A stretch of DNA of 64,000 nt, taken from positions 1,054,001 through 1,118,000 of the forward strand of contig OZ257146.1 in the NCBI GenBank assembly GCA_965279255.1, in the 5' to 3' direction. This DNA is from CAMFLJ01 sp965279255 (GTDB taxonomy: Bacteria > Actinomycetota > Acidimicrobiia > Acidimicrobiales > Acidimicrobilacustridaceae). This document shows positions 49,523 through 58,381 of this stretch, piece by piece; position 1 is the first letter of the stretch; every line of letters starts with the position of its first letter. Under the pieces are notes generated by a model. It saw only the letters and a program-made list of their open reading frames with translations. It did not search any database and had not been told where the DNA came from. Both the position numbers and the translations under genes were made by a program.

Positions 49523-50383
49523 GTGAGCGGGGTGCGGAGCTGGATCCAGGTTCCTGAGGGATGGGTGCGCGAGCGCGCCCGTGGGCCGTGGCCCTTCGTC
49601 ACCGCGGAGCGGTTCCGTCGGCCCGACGGCAGCACCTACGTCTGGAGCTCTCGCGCCCACCGCAAGCAGTCGGTCGATCCGGTGGGCTCGACCTGGTGGG
49701 CCCCGGCGGCGAGGGGCTGGTGGATCGGCGTGCTGTTCGCCATCGGGTCGGCCTGCTTCGGGCTGGGCTCGTTCGCCCCCTACGCCGACGCCGTGGGCTC
49801 CACCGCCGACGACATCACGTACTTCATCGGCTCGATCTTCTTCACCAGCGCCGCGTTCCTCCAGTACCGCGAGGCCGTGGGTGCGGCGGTGGGGCCCCAG
49901 GCCGCGGGGGAGGACCCGCGGCGGCCGTCCTCGTGGCGGGTGCTGGGCTGGGCACCCTGGCGCATCGACTGGTGGGCGACCTCGGTGCAGTTCGTCGGCA
50001 CCCTCTTCTTCAACCTGTCGACCTTCGCCGCCATCCGCGGCCTCGACATCACCCAGGCCGAGCGCCGGGTCTGGGCCCCGGACGCACTCGGTTCGATCTG
50101 CTTCCTCGTGGCCAGCGCGCTGGCGTGGGCCGAGGTCGGCCACGCCTGGTGGAGCTGGCGACCACGTCGGATCGGGTGGCAGATCGCGGCGCTGAACCTG
50201 CTCGGCTCGATCGCGTTCGGTGTGTCCGCGGTGGCGGCCTACATCGTGAAGCCCACCGGCGAGCTGTGGGACACGGCGCTGGCCAACTCGGGGACCTTCG
50301 TCGGAGCGGTCTGCTTCTTCGCCGGTGGCCTGCTGCTCCTGCCGGAGCGGACCATGCCGCCGGACCCGACCGAGCCGGACTGA
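49523..50383 (+). CDS. Multi-pass membrane protein of unknown function
   Basis: A 286-residue protein with a 60-residue soluble N-terminus and about six hydrophobic segments, including WWIGVLFAIGSACFGLGSF, ITYFIGSIFFTSAAFLQY and GTFVGAVCFFAGGLLLL. Its layout resembles YrhK-like membrane proteins, but I am not sure of that. GTG 49523 was chosen because a TACGCT box lies 7 nt before it. The stop codon is embedded in a CTGA microsatellite. Confidence 0.75.
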   Translation: MSGVRSWIQVPEGWVRERARGPWPFVTAERFRRPDGSTYVWSSRAHRKQSVDPVGSTWWAPAARGWWIGVLFAIGSACFGLGSFAPYADAVGSTADDITYFIGSIFFTSAAFLQYREAVGAAVGPQAAGEDPRRPSSWRVLGWAPWRIDWWATSVQFVGTLFFNLSTFAAIRGLDITQAERRVWAPDALGSICFLVASALAWAEVGHAWWSWRPRRIGWQIAALNLLGSIAFGVSAVAAYIVKPTGELWDTALANSGTFVGAVCFFAGGLLLLPERTMPPDPTEPD

Positions 50384-50406
50384 CTGACTGACTGACTGAC
50401 TGACTG
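50378..50406. repeat. Tetranucleotide microsatellite (GACT)7
   Basis: 29 bases of GACT repeated seven times plus one base. It begins at the last codons of the membrane-protein gene, includes its TGA, and supplies TGA stops in all three forward frames. A small CGGGC/GCCCG hairpin follows at 50411-50425. Confidence 0.95.
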
Positions 50407-50431
50407 CGACCGGGCTACCGGCCCGACGGGC

Positions 50432-51043
50432 TCAGGCGCCGACGAGCAGGGCCAGCCCGGCGCCCGAGACGAGGGCCCCGGCCGCCATGCGCACGGCCGG
50501 CGTGCGGCGCAGCAGCCACCCGCCGGCGGCGCCGCCGGCGTGGAGCACGACGGTGACGGCGACGAAGCCGGCGACGTAGGCGACCGGCGACGCCGCGGAG
50601 GGCGCCTCGGCGCCGTGGGCGATGCCGTGGGCCACGCCGAAGGCACCGACCAGCAGCGGGAGCCAGAGGCCCTCACGGCCGGCGGCGGTGGCGACGAGCA
50701 CACCGAGGGCGACCACGCTGAGGGCGATGGCGGTCTCGGTGCCCGGGAGGGAGATGCCGGCGAGGCCGAGGGCGCCGCCGGCGAGCATGCCGCCGATGAA
50801 GGCGAGCGGGGTGAGCCAGGCCACCCGGCGGCTCGACGCGAGCGCGGCCACGGCGCCGACCGCGATCATCGCCAGGAGGTGGTCGGGACCGGTGAGGGGG
50901 TGGATGAGCCCGCTGCCGACACCCTCGAGCGCGTGCCCGGGATGGGCCAGCGCCGGAGCGGCGGGCAGCAGGAAGCCGGCGACGATGCCCGTGGCGACGA
51001 GCAGGGCGCGACGGGTGGAGAGGCGGTCTGGACGCGAGGTCAT
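50432..51043 (-). CDS. HupE/UreJ family metal permease
   Basis: A 203-residue membrane protein of the HupE/UreJ family, secondary transporters for nickel or cobalt. A cleavable signal (ALAHPGHA) exposes a His-rich mature N-terminus. The signature HPLTGPDHLLAMIAVG (about 48-63) is intact and a second metal motif is FGVAHGIAHG. No urease or hydrogenase gene is in the window, so the metal's user is unknown. AAAGGG before the ATG is the ribosome-binding site. Confidence 0.9.
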   Translation of the reverse strand: MTSRPDRLSTRRALLVATGIVAGFLLPAAPALAHPGHALEGVGSGLIHPLTGPDHLLAMIAVGAVAALASSRRVAWLTPLAFIGGMLAGGALGLAGISLPGTETAIALSVVALGVLVATAAGREGLWLPLLVGAFGVAHGIAHGAEAPSAASPVAYVAGFVAVTVVLHAGGAAGGWLLRRTPAVRMAAGALVSGAGLALLVGA

Positions 51044-51098
51044 GGCGCCCTTTCTAGTTCGCCCCGGCCCGTGACCGGTGCGTGGTTCGGCCGCGGGC

Positions 51099-51677
51099 TC
51101 AGGCGGCGCCGTTGGTGCCGGCGACCATCGTGGTGACCGAGAAGCCTCCGCAGGCCGTGTAGGTGGCGGAGAGGGTCAGCGCCTGGGTCTGGTTCGGCGG
51201 GAAGACCCTGATCTGCGCCGCCGGTGCACTGCAGGTGGGGCCCACGCCCTCGTTGGTGGTGTGCAGCGTGGCGCTGGCCGACTCACCAGGCTTGAGGATC
51301 ACCGCGGCGCCCTCGTTGCCCTCCCTGGTGGCGGGCTCGCCGATCTGGTTGCCCGAGCCGTCGAGCAGGGACACGCCCGGGAATCCCCGCACCTCGCAGG
51401 TGGTCGTGCTGGTGTTCTTCACGACCAACGGGTTGTAGACCTGACCGGCACCGGCGTTGCTGGGGCCGAGCTCGCCCGCGAGCTGGCTGGTGTTGCACGC
51501 CGGGGTGCCGGCCTTGGTGGTGCTGGTCGAGCCGGCCTTCGTGGTGGTGGAGGTCGTCGTGGCCGCGGTGGTCGACGTCGTCGTCGTGTCGGCGGCCTTG
51601 CTGTCGGACCCGCAGGCGCTCCCGAGCAGGGCGACGGCGGCAACGGGGAGGATGGCGAGGGCGGAGGTTCGACGCAT
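51099..51677 (-). CDS. DUF4232 lipoprotein
   Basis: A 192-residue secreted lipoprotein. The signal peptide ends LLGSAC with Cys22 as lipid anchor. A Thr/Ser-rich linker (about 30-60) precedes a DUF4232 beta-sandwich domain (CNTSQLAGELGPSNAGAGQVYNPL onward), a family common in Actinobacteria with unknown role. Several Cys could form disulfides. On the minus strand, TAGCCT lies 6 nt before the ATG. Confidence 0.88.
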   Translation of the reverse strand: MRRTSALAILPVAAVALLGSACGSDSKAADTTTTSTTAATTTSTTTKAGSTSTTKAGTPACNTSQLAGELGPSNAGAGQVYNPLVVKNTSTTTCEVRGFPGVSLLDGSGNQIGEPATREGNEGAAVILKPGESASATLHTTNEGVGPTCSAPAAQIRVFPPNQTQALTLSATYTACGGFSVTTMVAGTNGAA

Positions 51678-51683
51678 GGGGCG

Positions 51684-51689
51684 AGGCTA
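51684..51689 (-). promoter_or_regulatory. -10 box for leaderless DUF4232 mRNA
   Basis: TAGCCT read on the minus strand, 6 nt before the ATG at 51675-51677. Confidence 0.4.
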
Positions 51690-51803
51690 GGACCGCGCCG
51701 CCCGGGGGTCGGGGACCGCTGATGGCGCTCAAGGCCGGGGGTGGGTCCTGCCGAGGATTCTCCTGTCGTGTGTCGAGCCCGCCACGACGACGAGGGAGAG
51801 GGA

Positions 51804-53495
51804 ATGGACAGGTCAGGGGACGAGTCGGTCATCAGGCCGGACCAGCTCGACGGTGCCGGCCATCAATCGGTCGTGCGCCAGCTGTTCGACCACTCACCGA
51901 TCGCCATGGGCCTGGTCGATCTCGGTGGCCGCTTCCTCGAGGTGAACCCGGCGATGGTCACCTTCCTGCAGCGCCGTGACCCCGAGCTGCGGTCGATGGA
52001 CCTCGCCGAGGTCACCCACCCCGACGACATCAGCATCGACGTCGCCCTCCAGCAGGAGCTGCAGCTCGGTCGTCGTGACTCCTACCGCCTGCAGAAGCGG
52101 TTCGTCCGCGTCGACGGGGCCGTGCTCTGGGGCGACCTGTCGGTGTGCAGCGTGCGTGACGAGTACGGCCACCCCTGTCGGCTGATCGTGCAGATCGCCG
52201 ACATCACCGCGGAGCGGGCCCGCCAGGACGAGCTCGCGGTGCGCTCCGCCTCCGACCCGCTCACCGGCCTGGCCAACCGCGACACCCTCCTCACCCTGCT
52301 CGGGCACGCCATGCGCCTGCCCGCCGGTGTCGGCACCCTCGGGGTGCTCTACGTCGACGTCGACGGGTTCAAGGAGATCAACGACACCCTCGGTCACTCA
52401 GCTGGCGACCACGTCCTGACCGTGATCGCCGACCGCATGGTCCGCAGCATCGGTCGCGCCGGCGTCGTCGGCCGCATGGGCGGCGACGAGTTCGTCGTGG
52501 TCGTCGACGAGGCCGACTCCATCGACGAGATCGAGGCGATGGCCGACGCGCTGCGGCGGGCGCTGTCCGAGGAGATCGCCGTCGAGGGCACGGTCCGCCG
52601 GCCGACGGTGAGCATCGGCGTGGCGTTCCCCGGCCGCGGCGTCGATGACGCCGAGGAGCTGGTCCGGGCCGCCGACACCGCCATGTACCGGGCCAAGCGA
52701 TCGGGCCGGAACCGCTGGGAGCGCTTCGACGACCCCCGCCTCGACGACGGGACCGACCACGGCACCCGCCTCGAGGAGGCGCTGGGCCACGGGGCACTCG
52801 AGGGTGACATCGCCGCCTGGTTCCAGCCCATCGTCGAGCTCGACACCCGCTCGGTGGTCGGCCACGAGGCCCTCGCCCGCTGGCGCCACCCGGACCGGGG
52901 CGTTCTGCGGCCGGCGCAGTTCATGCCCGCCGCCGAGGAGCGCGGTCTGTCGAGCCGGGTCGACGAAGCGGTGCTGGCCCAGGCCTGCGCGTTCCTGGCG
53001 CTCGACCAGTCGTCCCACGACTACGTGTCGGTGAACCTCTCCCTCGGCACGGTCCTTCGGCCCGGCCTGGGCGAACGGGTGCGGTCGGCCCTCGCCGCCC
53101 GCGAGGTCGACCCCTCCCGGCTCGTGCTGGAGGTCACCGAGGCGGTGGCCCTCCAGCTGCCCCGCACGGCCCGCCGTGACATCGAGGGCCTCGACGCCGA
53201 CGGCGTTCGGGTCTTCGTCGACGACTTCGGCACCGGCTACGGAGCCCTCGCCGTGTTCGACGAGCTCCCGGTGCGGGGCGTGAAGCTCGACCGCAGCCTG
53301 ATCAACGGCGCCGACCCGGACGAGCGCAGCGAGCGCCTGCTCGTCGGGCTGCGCCACCTCGTCGACGGCCTCGGGGTGGCCGGTGTGGTCGAGGGGATCG
53401 AGACCCCGGCGGAGCTCGAGCGGGTGCAGGCCATGGGCTGGGCCCACGGCCAGGGCTACCTGCTCGGGGCTCCGGCACCCGTCGACCTCGGCTGA
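51804..53495 (+). CDS. PAS-GGDEF-EAL cyclic-di-GMP protein
   Basis: A 563-residue cytoplasmic protein that may make and break cyclic di-GMP. Domains are PAS (about 20-130, LFDHSPIAMGLVDLGGRFLEVNPAM), GGDEF with an intact MGGDEF (about 225-230), and EAL with an intact EAL (about 355-357, GHEALARWRHPD) and VDDFGTGYGAL and EGIET motifs. Both catalytic signatures are complete, so either activity is possible, set by the PAS ligand. ATG 51804 follows GAGGGAGAGG, a good ribosome-binding site. Confidence 0.95.
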   Translation: MDRSGDESVIRPDQLDGAGHQSVVRQLFDHSPIAMGLVDLGGRFLEVNPAMVTFLQRRDPELRSMDLAEVTHPDDISIDVALQQELQLGRRDSYRLQKRFVRVDGAVLWGDLSVCSVRDEYGHPCRLIVQIADITAERARQDELAVRSASDPLTGLANRDTLLTLLGHAMRLPAGVGTLGVLYVDVDGFKEINDTLGHSAGDHVLTVIADRMVRSIGRAGVVGRMGGDEFVVVVDEADSIDEIEAMADALRRALSEEIAVEGTVRRPTVSIGVAFPGRGVDDAEELVRAADTAMYRAKRSGRNRWERFDDPRLDDGTDHGTRLEEALGHGALEGDIAAWFQPIVELDTRSVVGHEALARWRHPDRGVLRPAQFMPAAEERGLSSRVDEAVLAQACAFLALDQSSHDYVSVNLSLGTVLRPGLGERVRSALAAREVDPSRLVLEVTEAVALQLPRTARRDIEGLDADGVRVFVDDFGTGYGALAVFDELPVRGVKLDRSLINGADPDERSERLLVGLRHLVDGLGVAGVVEGIETPAELERVQAMGWAHGQGYLLGAPAPVDLG

Positions 53496-53658
53496 CCGGA
53501 CCCCTGGGGCGACGAGGGCCCGGCCGCAGCCGGACCGCGTCGAGGGATGGCGGTCAGCGCTCCGATCCGGCGGCGTACCGGCCCGGGGCGCGTCTGGGCC
53601 ATGATTGGGAGCCGGCGTCCGAGGGTGACGCCGGGCAGTCGACCAGGGGGAGATCAGC

Positions 53659-55257
53659 GTGGACGCCGACGTGGTGGCCCAGTTCCAGTTCACCGGCCAG
53701 GACATCCCCTGGCAGCTCGCCAAGTGGGCCGACGCCCAGCCCGACGTGCCCCTGCTGAAGTGGGTCCCCCGGGAGGGTGACGGCGCCTCGTGGACCTACG
53801 CCGAGTTCCGCACCGCCACCCGCCGCCTCGCCGCCGGCCTCGCCGCCCGCGGCATCGGCGCCGGCGACAAGGTCGTCATCCACTGCGACAACAGCCCGGA
53901 GATGGTGCTGGCCTGGTACGCCTGCGCCACCGTCGGCGCGGTGGCCGTCACCACCAACACCCGCAGCGTCGCCGCCGAGATGCGCTACTTCATCGAGCAG
54001 ACCGACGCCGTGGCCGCCATCACCCAGCCCCAGTTCGCGGCGATGGTCGCCGAGGCCGGTCCCGCGCTGAAGTGGATCGTCGTCACCGACGACAACTCCG
54101 GTGCCGCCCCCACCGCGGAGCAGGCCGCCCACGGCTTCGACCCGTTCGACTCGCTCTACGGCGACGAGGCCGACTGCCCCGAGCGCCCGGCCGAGCCGAT
54201 GGCGCCCGTCGGCATCATGTTCACCTCGGGCACCACCTCGCGGCCGAAGGCCGTGGTGCACACCCACGCCAACGCCCTGTGGGCGGCCAAGGTGGGCCCC
54301 ACCAACATCAAGATGCACCCGGGTGGCGTGTACCTGATCTTCCTGCCGTACTTCCACGTGAACTCCCAGAGCTGGGCGATGTGGAGCACGGTGCTCGGCG
54401 CCGGCGGCACCGTGGTGCTCCAGCCCAAGTTCTCGGCCAGCAAGTTCTGGTCGGTGATCGCCGAGCACGACGTCACCCACATCTCGCTGCTCCCGATCGT
54501 CTACACGACCACCGCTGGCCAGGAGATCCCGCCGAACAAGCTCGAGGTCGGCGTCTTCGGTGCCATCGCCCCGCCGATCGAGCAGATGCTGGGTGGCGTG
54601 AAGGTCGTCCCCGCCTTCGGGATGACCGAGACCGTCACCCACGCCTCCACCGCGGCGCCCTACCAGCACATCCCCCCGGGCTCGCTGGGCAAGCCCACCC
54701 CGGGCTACGAGTTCCTCGTCGTCGACCAGGAGACCGGCGAGGTCCTCGACGACGGTCGGGTCGGCGAGCTCTGGATCCGGGGCACCCGGGGCATCCAGCT
54801 GTTCCTCGAGTACTACGGCAACCCCGAGGCCAACGAGAAGAGCTTCTCGCCGGAGGGCTTCTTCAAGACCGGCGACCGCGTCCGCGTGGGCGAGGGCGGC
54901 GCCATCTTCTACGTCGAGCGCGACAAGGACATGCTCAAGGTCGGCGGCGAGAACGTGGCCTCGGTCGAGGTCGAGGGCATCTGCCGTCAGGTCGCCGGCG
55001 TCCGCGACGTCGCCGTGGTGGGCCGCTCCCACCCGACCCTCGACGTGGTGCCCGTGGCCTTCGTGGTCAAGGGCCCCGATGCCGCCGACGACGCCGAGCT
55101 CGAGCGCCAGATCATCGACCTGTGCGCCGAGAACCTGTCGAACTTCAAGGTGCCGCGCGCGGTCTACTTCGTCGACGACTTCCCCCGGGCCACCCTCGAC
55201 AAGATCGCCAAGAACCAGCTGCGCGACCAGGCCGACGCCCTCCCGGAGCCCTTCTAG
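53659..55257 (+). CDS. AMP-dependent acyl-CoA synthetase/ligase
   Basis: Activates a carboxylic acid to its CoA thioester through an acyl-AMP. It has 532 residues. The AMP-binding P-loop is TSGTTSRPKAVVHTH (about 189-203), with YG-type adenine motif FGMTE, TGDRVRV with the ribose Asp, and the C-terminal catalytic-lysine region DKIAKNQLR. The acid substrate cannot be told; it may be a fatty or aromatic acid. GTG start preceded by AGGGGGAG. The stop overlaps the convergent hypothetical gene. Confidence 0.93.
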   Translation: MDADVVAQFQFTGQDIPWQLAKWADAQPDVPLLKWVPREGDGASWTYAEFRTATRRLAAGLAARGIGAGDKVVIHCDNSPEMVLAWYACATVGAVAVTTNTRSVAAEMRYFIEQTDAVAAITQPQFAAMVAEAGPALKWIVVTDDNSGAAPTAEQAAHGFDPFDSLYGDEADCPERPAEPMAPVGIMFTSGTTSRPKAVVHTHANALWAAKVGPTNIKMHPGGVYLIFLPYFHVNSQSWAMWSTVLGAGGTVVLQPKFSASKFWSVIAEHDVTHISLLPIVYTTTAGQEIPPNKLEVGVFGAIAPPIEQMLGGVKVVPAFGMTETVTHASTAAPYQHIPPGSLGKPTPGYEFLVVDQETGEVLDDGRVGELWIRGTRGIQLFLEYYGNPEANEKSFSPEGFFKTGDRVRVGEGGAIFYVERDKDMLKVGGENVASVEVEGICRQVAGVRDVAVVGRSHPTLDVVPVAFVVKGPDAADDAELERQIIDLCAENLSNFKVPRAVYFVDDFPRATLDKIAKNQLRDQADALPEPF

Positions 55258-55739
55258 ACCTTGCGGGCGCGGCCGTCGTCGACGGTCTCGACGACCGGCG
55301 ACCACGCCGTGGCCGGGCGCTCCTCGTGGTTCGCCCGGCCCCGGCTCCGCCGTCGTTCCTTCATCTCCGACTCGAACAGGTGGCGCAGGCCCGCGAGGTG
55401 GCGCGCCTCCACGTCGCGCACGACCGACCGGACGGTGTCGTAGTAGAGGTCGTCGAACTCCTCGACGATCTGGAAGGTCCACCGCCCGTCGAGGACGTTC
55501 CGGCCGACGAGCCAGTCCTCGACGTGGTCGCCGTCGTCGACCAGCCCGGCCTCGCGCAGCATGTCCGCGGCCTCGCCCAGCATGAGGTCGGCGTGGCCCA
55601 TCAGCTGGTGGAAGCCGTAGAGGTGGCCCCGGGCGCGCTCGATGTGCTCGAACGCCTCCGACAGCTTCCCGATGGCCTCCACCACGTCGTCGCCCACCCC
55701 GTCGGGTCGCTGCCGGATGGGTTGCTGGTCGTCGCTCAC
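55254..55739 (-). CDS. Conserved-looking hypothetical protein
   Basis: A 161-residue, mostly helical, acidic protein that I do not recognise. The middle is rich in His and Asp/Glu (HIERARGHLYGFHQLMGHAD), a pattern that could bind metal in a helical bundle. The C-terminal 35 residues are basic (KERRRSRGRANHEER). The start is GTG at 55737-55739. The stop overlaps that of the acyl-CoA ligase gene, which converges on it. Confidence 0.7.
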   Translation of the reverse strand: MSDDQQPIRQRPDGVGDDVVEAIGKLSEAFEHIERARGHLYGFHQLMGHADLMLGEAADMLREAGLVDDGDHVEDWLVGRNVLDGRWTFQIVEEFDDLYYDTVRSVVRDVEARHLAGLRHLFESEMKERRRSRGRANHEERPATAWSPVVETVDDGRARKV

Positions 55740-55857
55740 GCGTCCTCCGTCGTCGTCGGGTCACCGGCCGTCCGGGCCACAGCTCCTTCGGTACCCGGCT
55801 GACGGTCGCGGCAGTCCTCGGCCCGCCTCGACGGCCGCGGAGAGATGGCCGGTCCCA

Positions 55858-55863
55858 TAGGGT
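55858..55863 (+). promoter_or_regulatory. -10 box 7 nt before GTG 55871
   Basis: TAGGGT, then 7 nt, then GTG 55871; a textbook leaderless layout. Confidence 0.45.
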
Positions 55864-55870
55864 CTCGTCC

Positions 55871-56992
55871 GTGCTGACCCGCTTCGACGAGTACCCCATC
55901 CATCCCCTGCCGCAGCCGATCGCCCGGCCGGGGACCACCGACCGCAACGCCTACGACCGCTACTGGATGAGCGCCAGCCACCACGAGGGTGCGTTCCAGG
56001 TCGAGATCGCGTTCGGCCGCTACCACAACCTCGCGGTGCAGGACACCTCGGTGTCGATCTCCCGAGGTGGCCGCCAGCACTCGTTCCACGCGTCGCGCCT
56101 CGCTCCTGTCGACCCGTCTGAGATGACCGTGGGCCCGGCCCGGCTCGAGATCGTCGAGCCCTTCCGGCAGCTGCGCTACGTGGTCGAGCCGAACGAGACG
56201 GGCATCTCCTGCGACCTGCGCTGGCGGTCGCGGGTGGGCGCCCTCCTGGAGGACCACACCGTGCTCGACGACGGGCGCTCGGTCATCGTCGACATGGACC
56301 GCTTCATGCAGTTCGGCACGTGGGAGGGCACGGTGACCGTCGACGGCGAGGTCACCGAGCTGCGCCACGACGAGGTGCGCGGCATCCGCGACCGGTCCTG
56401 GGGCGTGCGCCCGGTCGGCACCGCGCCCGTGGGACGGCCCTCGACCAGCCCGCCCAACGCCTGGCTGTGGGCGCCGATCCACTTCGACACCGAGTGCGTG
56501 GTGGCCGGCTGGTTCCAGCGCCCCGGCGGCGCCTTCTTCCGGCCCGACGGCCACCGCATCACCGTCTCCGAGCCCGTCGCCGACACCATCTCGGTCGAGA
56601 CCGGCGAGGTCACCCGCCTCGATCCCGTCGGCCAGCGCCTCACGTTCCAGCCGGGCACCCGCTGGGTCACGGCCGTGTCGATCGACCTCGTCGGGGCCGA
56701 CGCCGAGCCCGTGGTGATGGACCTCGAGCCGCTGCTGCGCTTCGACATGCGCGGGCTCGGCTACATGAACCCCGAATGGGGACACGGCGTGTGGCACGGC
56801 GACCTCGAGATCGGTCGCGAGGACTGGGACTTCGCCGAGGTCGCGCCGGACGATTTCACCCACCAGCACGTCCACCACCTCGTCCGGGCCCGCATCGGCG
56901 AGGCCGAGGGTGTCGGGATCTTCGAGCAGATCATCTTCGGACCGCACACCCAGTTCGGCTTCCACGACATACTCGACGGCTGGGCCGGCTGA
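55871..56992 (+). CDS. AttH/CrtC-like beta-sandwich protein of unknown function
   Basis: A 373-residue soluble, beta-rich protein. It resembles actinobacterial proteins related to AttH/hydroxyneurosporene synthase-like double lipocalin folds: repeated strands, GIRDRSWGVRPVG in the middle, and NAWLWAPIHFDTECVVAGWFQ. Such proteins bind hydrophobic ligands; no catalytic site is evident. The assignment is by overall pattern only. GTG start supported by TAGGGT 7 nt upstream. The next gene starts 74 bases later. Confidence 0.75.
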   Translation: MLTRFDEYPIHPLPQPIARPGTTDRNAYDRYWMSASHHEGAFQVEIAFGRYHNLAVQDTSVSISRGGRQHSFHASRLAPVDPSEMTVGPARLEIVEPFRQLRYVVEPNETGISCDLRWRSRVGALLEDHTVLDDGRSVIVDMDRFMQFGTWEGTVTVDGEVTELRHDEVRGIRDRSWGVRPVGTAPVGRPSTSPPNAWLWAPIHFDTECVVAGWFQRPGGAFFRPDGHRITVSEPVADTISVETGEVTRLDPVGQRLTFQPGTRWVTAVSIDLVGADAEPVVMDLEPLLRFDMRGLGYMNPEWGHGVWHGDLEIGREDWDFAEVAPDDFTHQHVHHLVRARIGEAEGVGIFEQIIFGPHTQFGFHDILDGWAG

Positions 56993-57066
56993 GCCCCGCA
57001 GGAGCACCCTGAGGCCGTCTCGAACCGGACGGCGGTTCGACGAGTGGGACGAGTGGGAGGCGATCG

Positions 57067-57783
57067 TTGATCGACTGGTGGCAGCGCGACGTCATCGACA
57101 CGGGCAAGCAGCCGCTCGCGCTGTGTGCGATCGCGTTCCTCGTCACCTTCCTCGTGACCCGCAGGATCGTCAGGAAGATCAAGGCGGGCGAGGGGAACCT
57201 CAGGGACAACGTGGTCGGTGGCGTGCACATCCACCACGCCGTGCCCGGGCTGGTGCTGATGGTCGTCTCGGGCCTCACCGCCCTGGGCGCCCAGTCGGCG
57301 GGGTGGCGCTCGGTGGCGGGGGTGGGCTTCGGGATCGGGCTCGCCCTGGTGCTCGACGAGTTCGCCCTGATCCTGCACCTGGAGGACGTCTACTGGGCCG
57401 AGCAGGGCCGCACGTCGGTGAACGCGGTGCTCCTCGTCGGTGGCGCGATGCTGCTCGTCCTGCTCGGGGCCAGCCCCGCCAACGTCAACGACCCGAGCGT
57501 CGGCAACGGCATCTTCTTCGTGGTTGCGGTGAACCTGGCGTTCGTGGCCGTCTGCTTCATGAAGGGGAAGCTGGGCACCGGGGTGATCGGCATCGTCGTG
57601 CCGTTCGTGGCCCTCGTGGGCTCGTTCCGGTTGGCCCGGCCCCATTCGGCCTGGGCCACGCGGCGCTACCGCGAAGGCAGCCACAAGCTCGAGAAGGCGA
57701 CCGCTCGCGACGCGAAGTTCGACGCCCGATGGCGCTCGAAGATCAGGGTCTTCCAGGACCGCGTCGCCGGTTTCGGATCCTGA
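57067..57783 (+). CDS. Multi-pass membrane protein with His/Asp/Glu cluster
   Basis: A 238-residue protein with about six hydrophobic segments. Two polar motifs sit at helix ends: H54-I-H56-H57 (GGVHIHHAVPG) and D97-E98 ... H104-L-E106-D107 (LDEFALILHLEDVYW). The spacing of His and acidic residues is like that of membrane metalloenzymes such as desaturases or hydrolases, but no known family signature fits. The start is TTG at 57067; the residues after it read well. The C-terminal 45 residues are basic and cytoplasmic. Confidence 0.75.
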   Translation: MIDWWQRDVIDTGKQPLALCAIAFLVTFLVTRRIVRKIKAGEGNLRDNVVGGVHIHHAVPGLVLMVVSGLTALGAQSAGWRSVAGVGFGIGLALVLDEFALILHLEDVYWAEQGRTSVNAVLLVGGAMLLVLLGASPANVNDPSVGNGIFFVVAVNLAFVAVCFMKGKLGTGVIGIVVPFVALVGSFRLARPHSAWATRRYREGSHKLEKATARDAKFDARWRSKIRVFQDRVAGFGS

Positions 57784-57786
57784 GGG

Positions 57787-58350
57787 TCAGCCCTCCGCTG
57801 AAGGGTCGCCGTCGGCCTCGTCGAGTCGAGCCAGGAGCTGGTCGCGGACCGACACCCCGGCCTCCCGGGCCTTGCCCCCGGTGATCCGCCAGCCGTGGCG
57901 GCTGGAGTACAGCAGCGGAGGCTCCTCCAGGCGGCCGAGCCCGGTGGCGACGATGCGGCCGAAGACGAGCTCGTGGTCGGCCATCGTCTTCCGGTCGAAG
58001 ATCTCGGCGGTGAACCACGAGACGCAGTCGGGCACCACGGGGTGGCCGTCGATCTCGGTGAGGTACTCCGGCGCCACGTAGTTGAACTTCCGGCCGGGGT
58101 AGGAGAAGTACTGGCCTTCGGAGATCTGGTCGCCGGCCAGCACCGAGACGGTGAAGCGGCCGCTGGCCTCGATGAGGGGCCAGGTGTCGTGCTTGGGCGA
58201 GACCGAGGCCATCACGATCGGCTCCTCGAAGGCCACCTGGGTGACCCAGTGGGAGGTGTAGGCGCGGGTGGTGCCGTCATGGCTGGCGGCCACGACCTGC
58301 ACGCCCTTGATCATCTGGCCGAGGCTGCGCTTGGTGTTCTGGTCGATCAC
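57787..58350 (-). CDS. Flavin reductase-like (FMN-binding split barrel) protein
   Basis: A 187-residue split-barrel flavoprotein. Hallmarks are RAYTSHWVTQVAFEEPIVMASV (flavin phosphate site) and SGRFTVSVLAGDQ. It may supply reduced flavin to a monooxygenase, or act as a diflavin-like oxidoreductase with its own partner. The start is GTG at 58348-58350. It converges on the membrane-protein gene with about 3 bases between stops. Confidence 0.88.
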   Translation of the reverse strand: MIDQNTKRSLGQMIKGVQVVAASHDGTTRAYTSHWVTQVAFEEPIVMASVSPKHDTWPLIEASGRFTVSVLAGDQISEGQYFSYPGRKFNYVAPEYLTEIDGHPVVPDCVSWFTAEIFDRKTMADHELVFGRIVATGLGRLEEPPLLYSSRHGWRITGGKAREAGVSVRDQLLARLDEADGDPSAEG

Positions 58351-58381
58351 CCGCCCAGTGTGGCCCGGGACGGCCGCCGGC

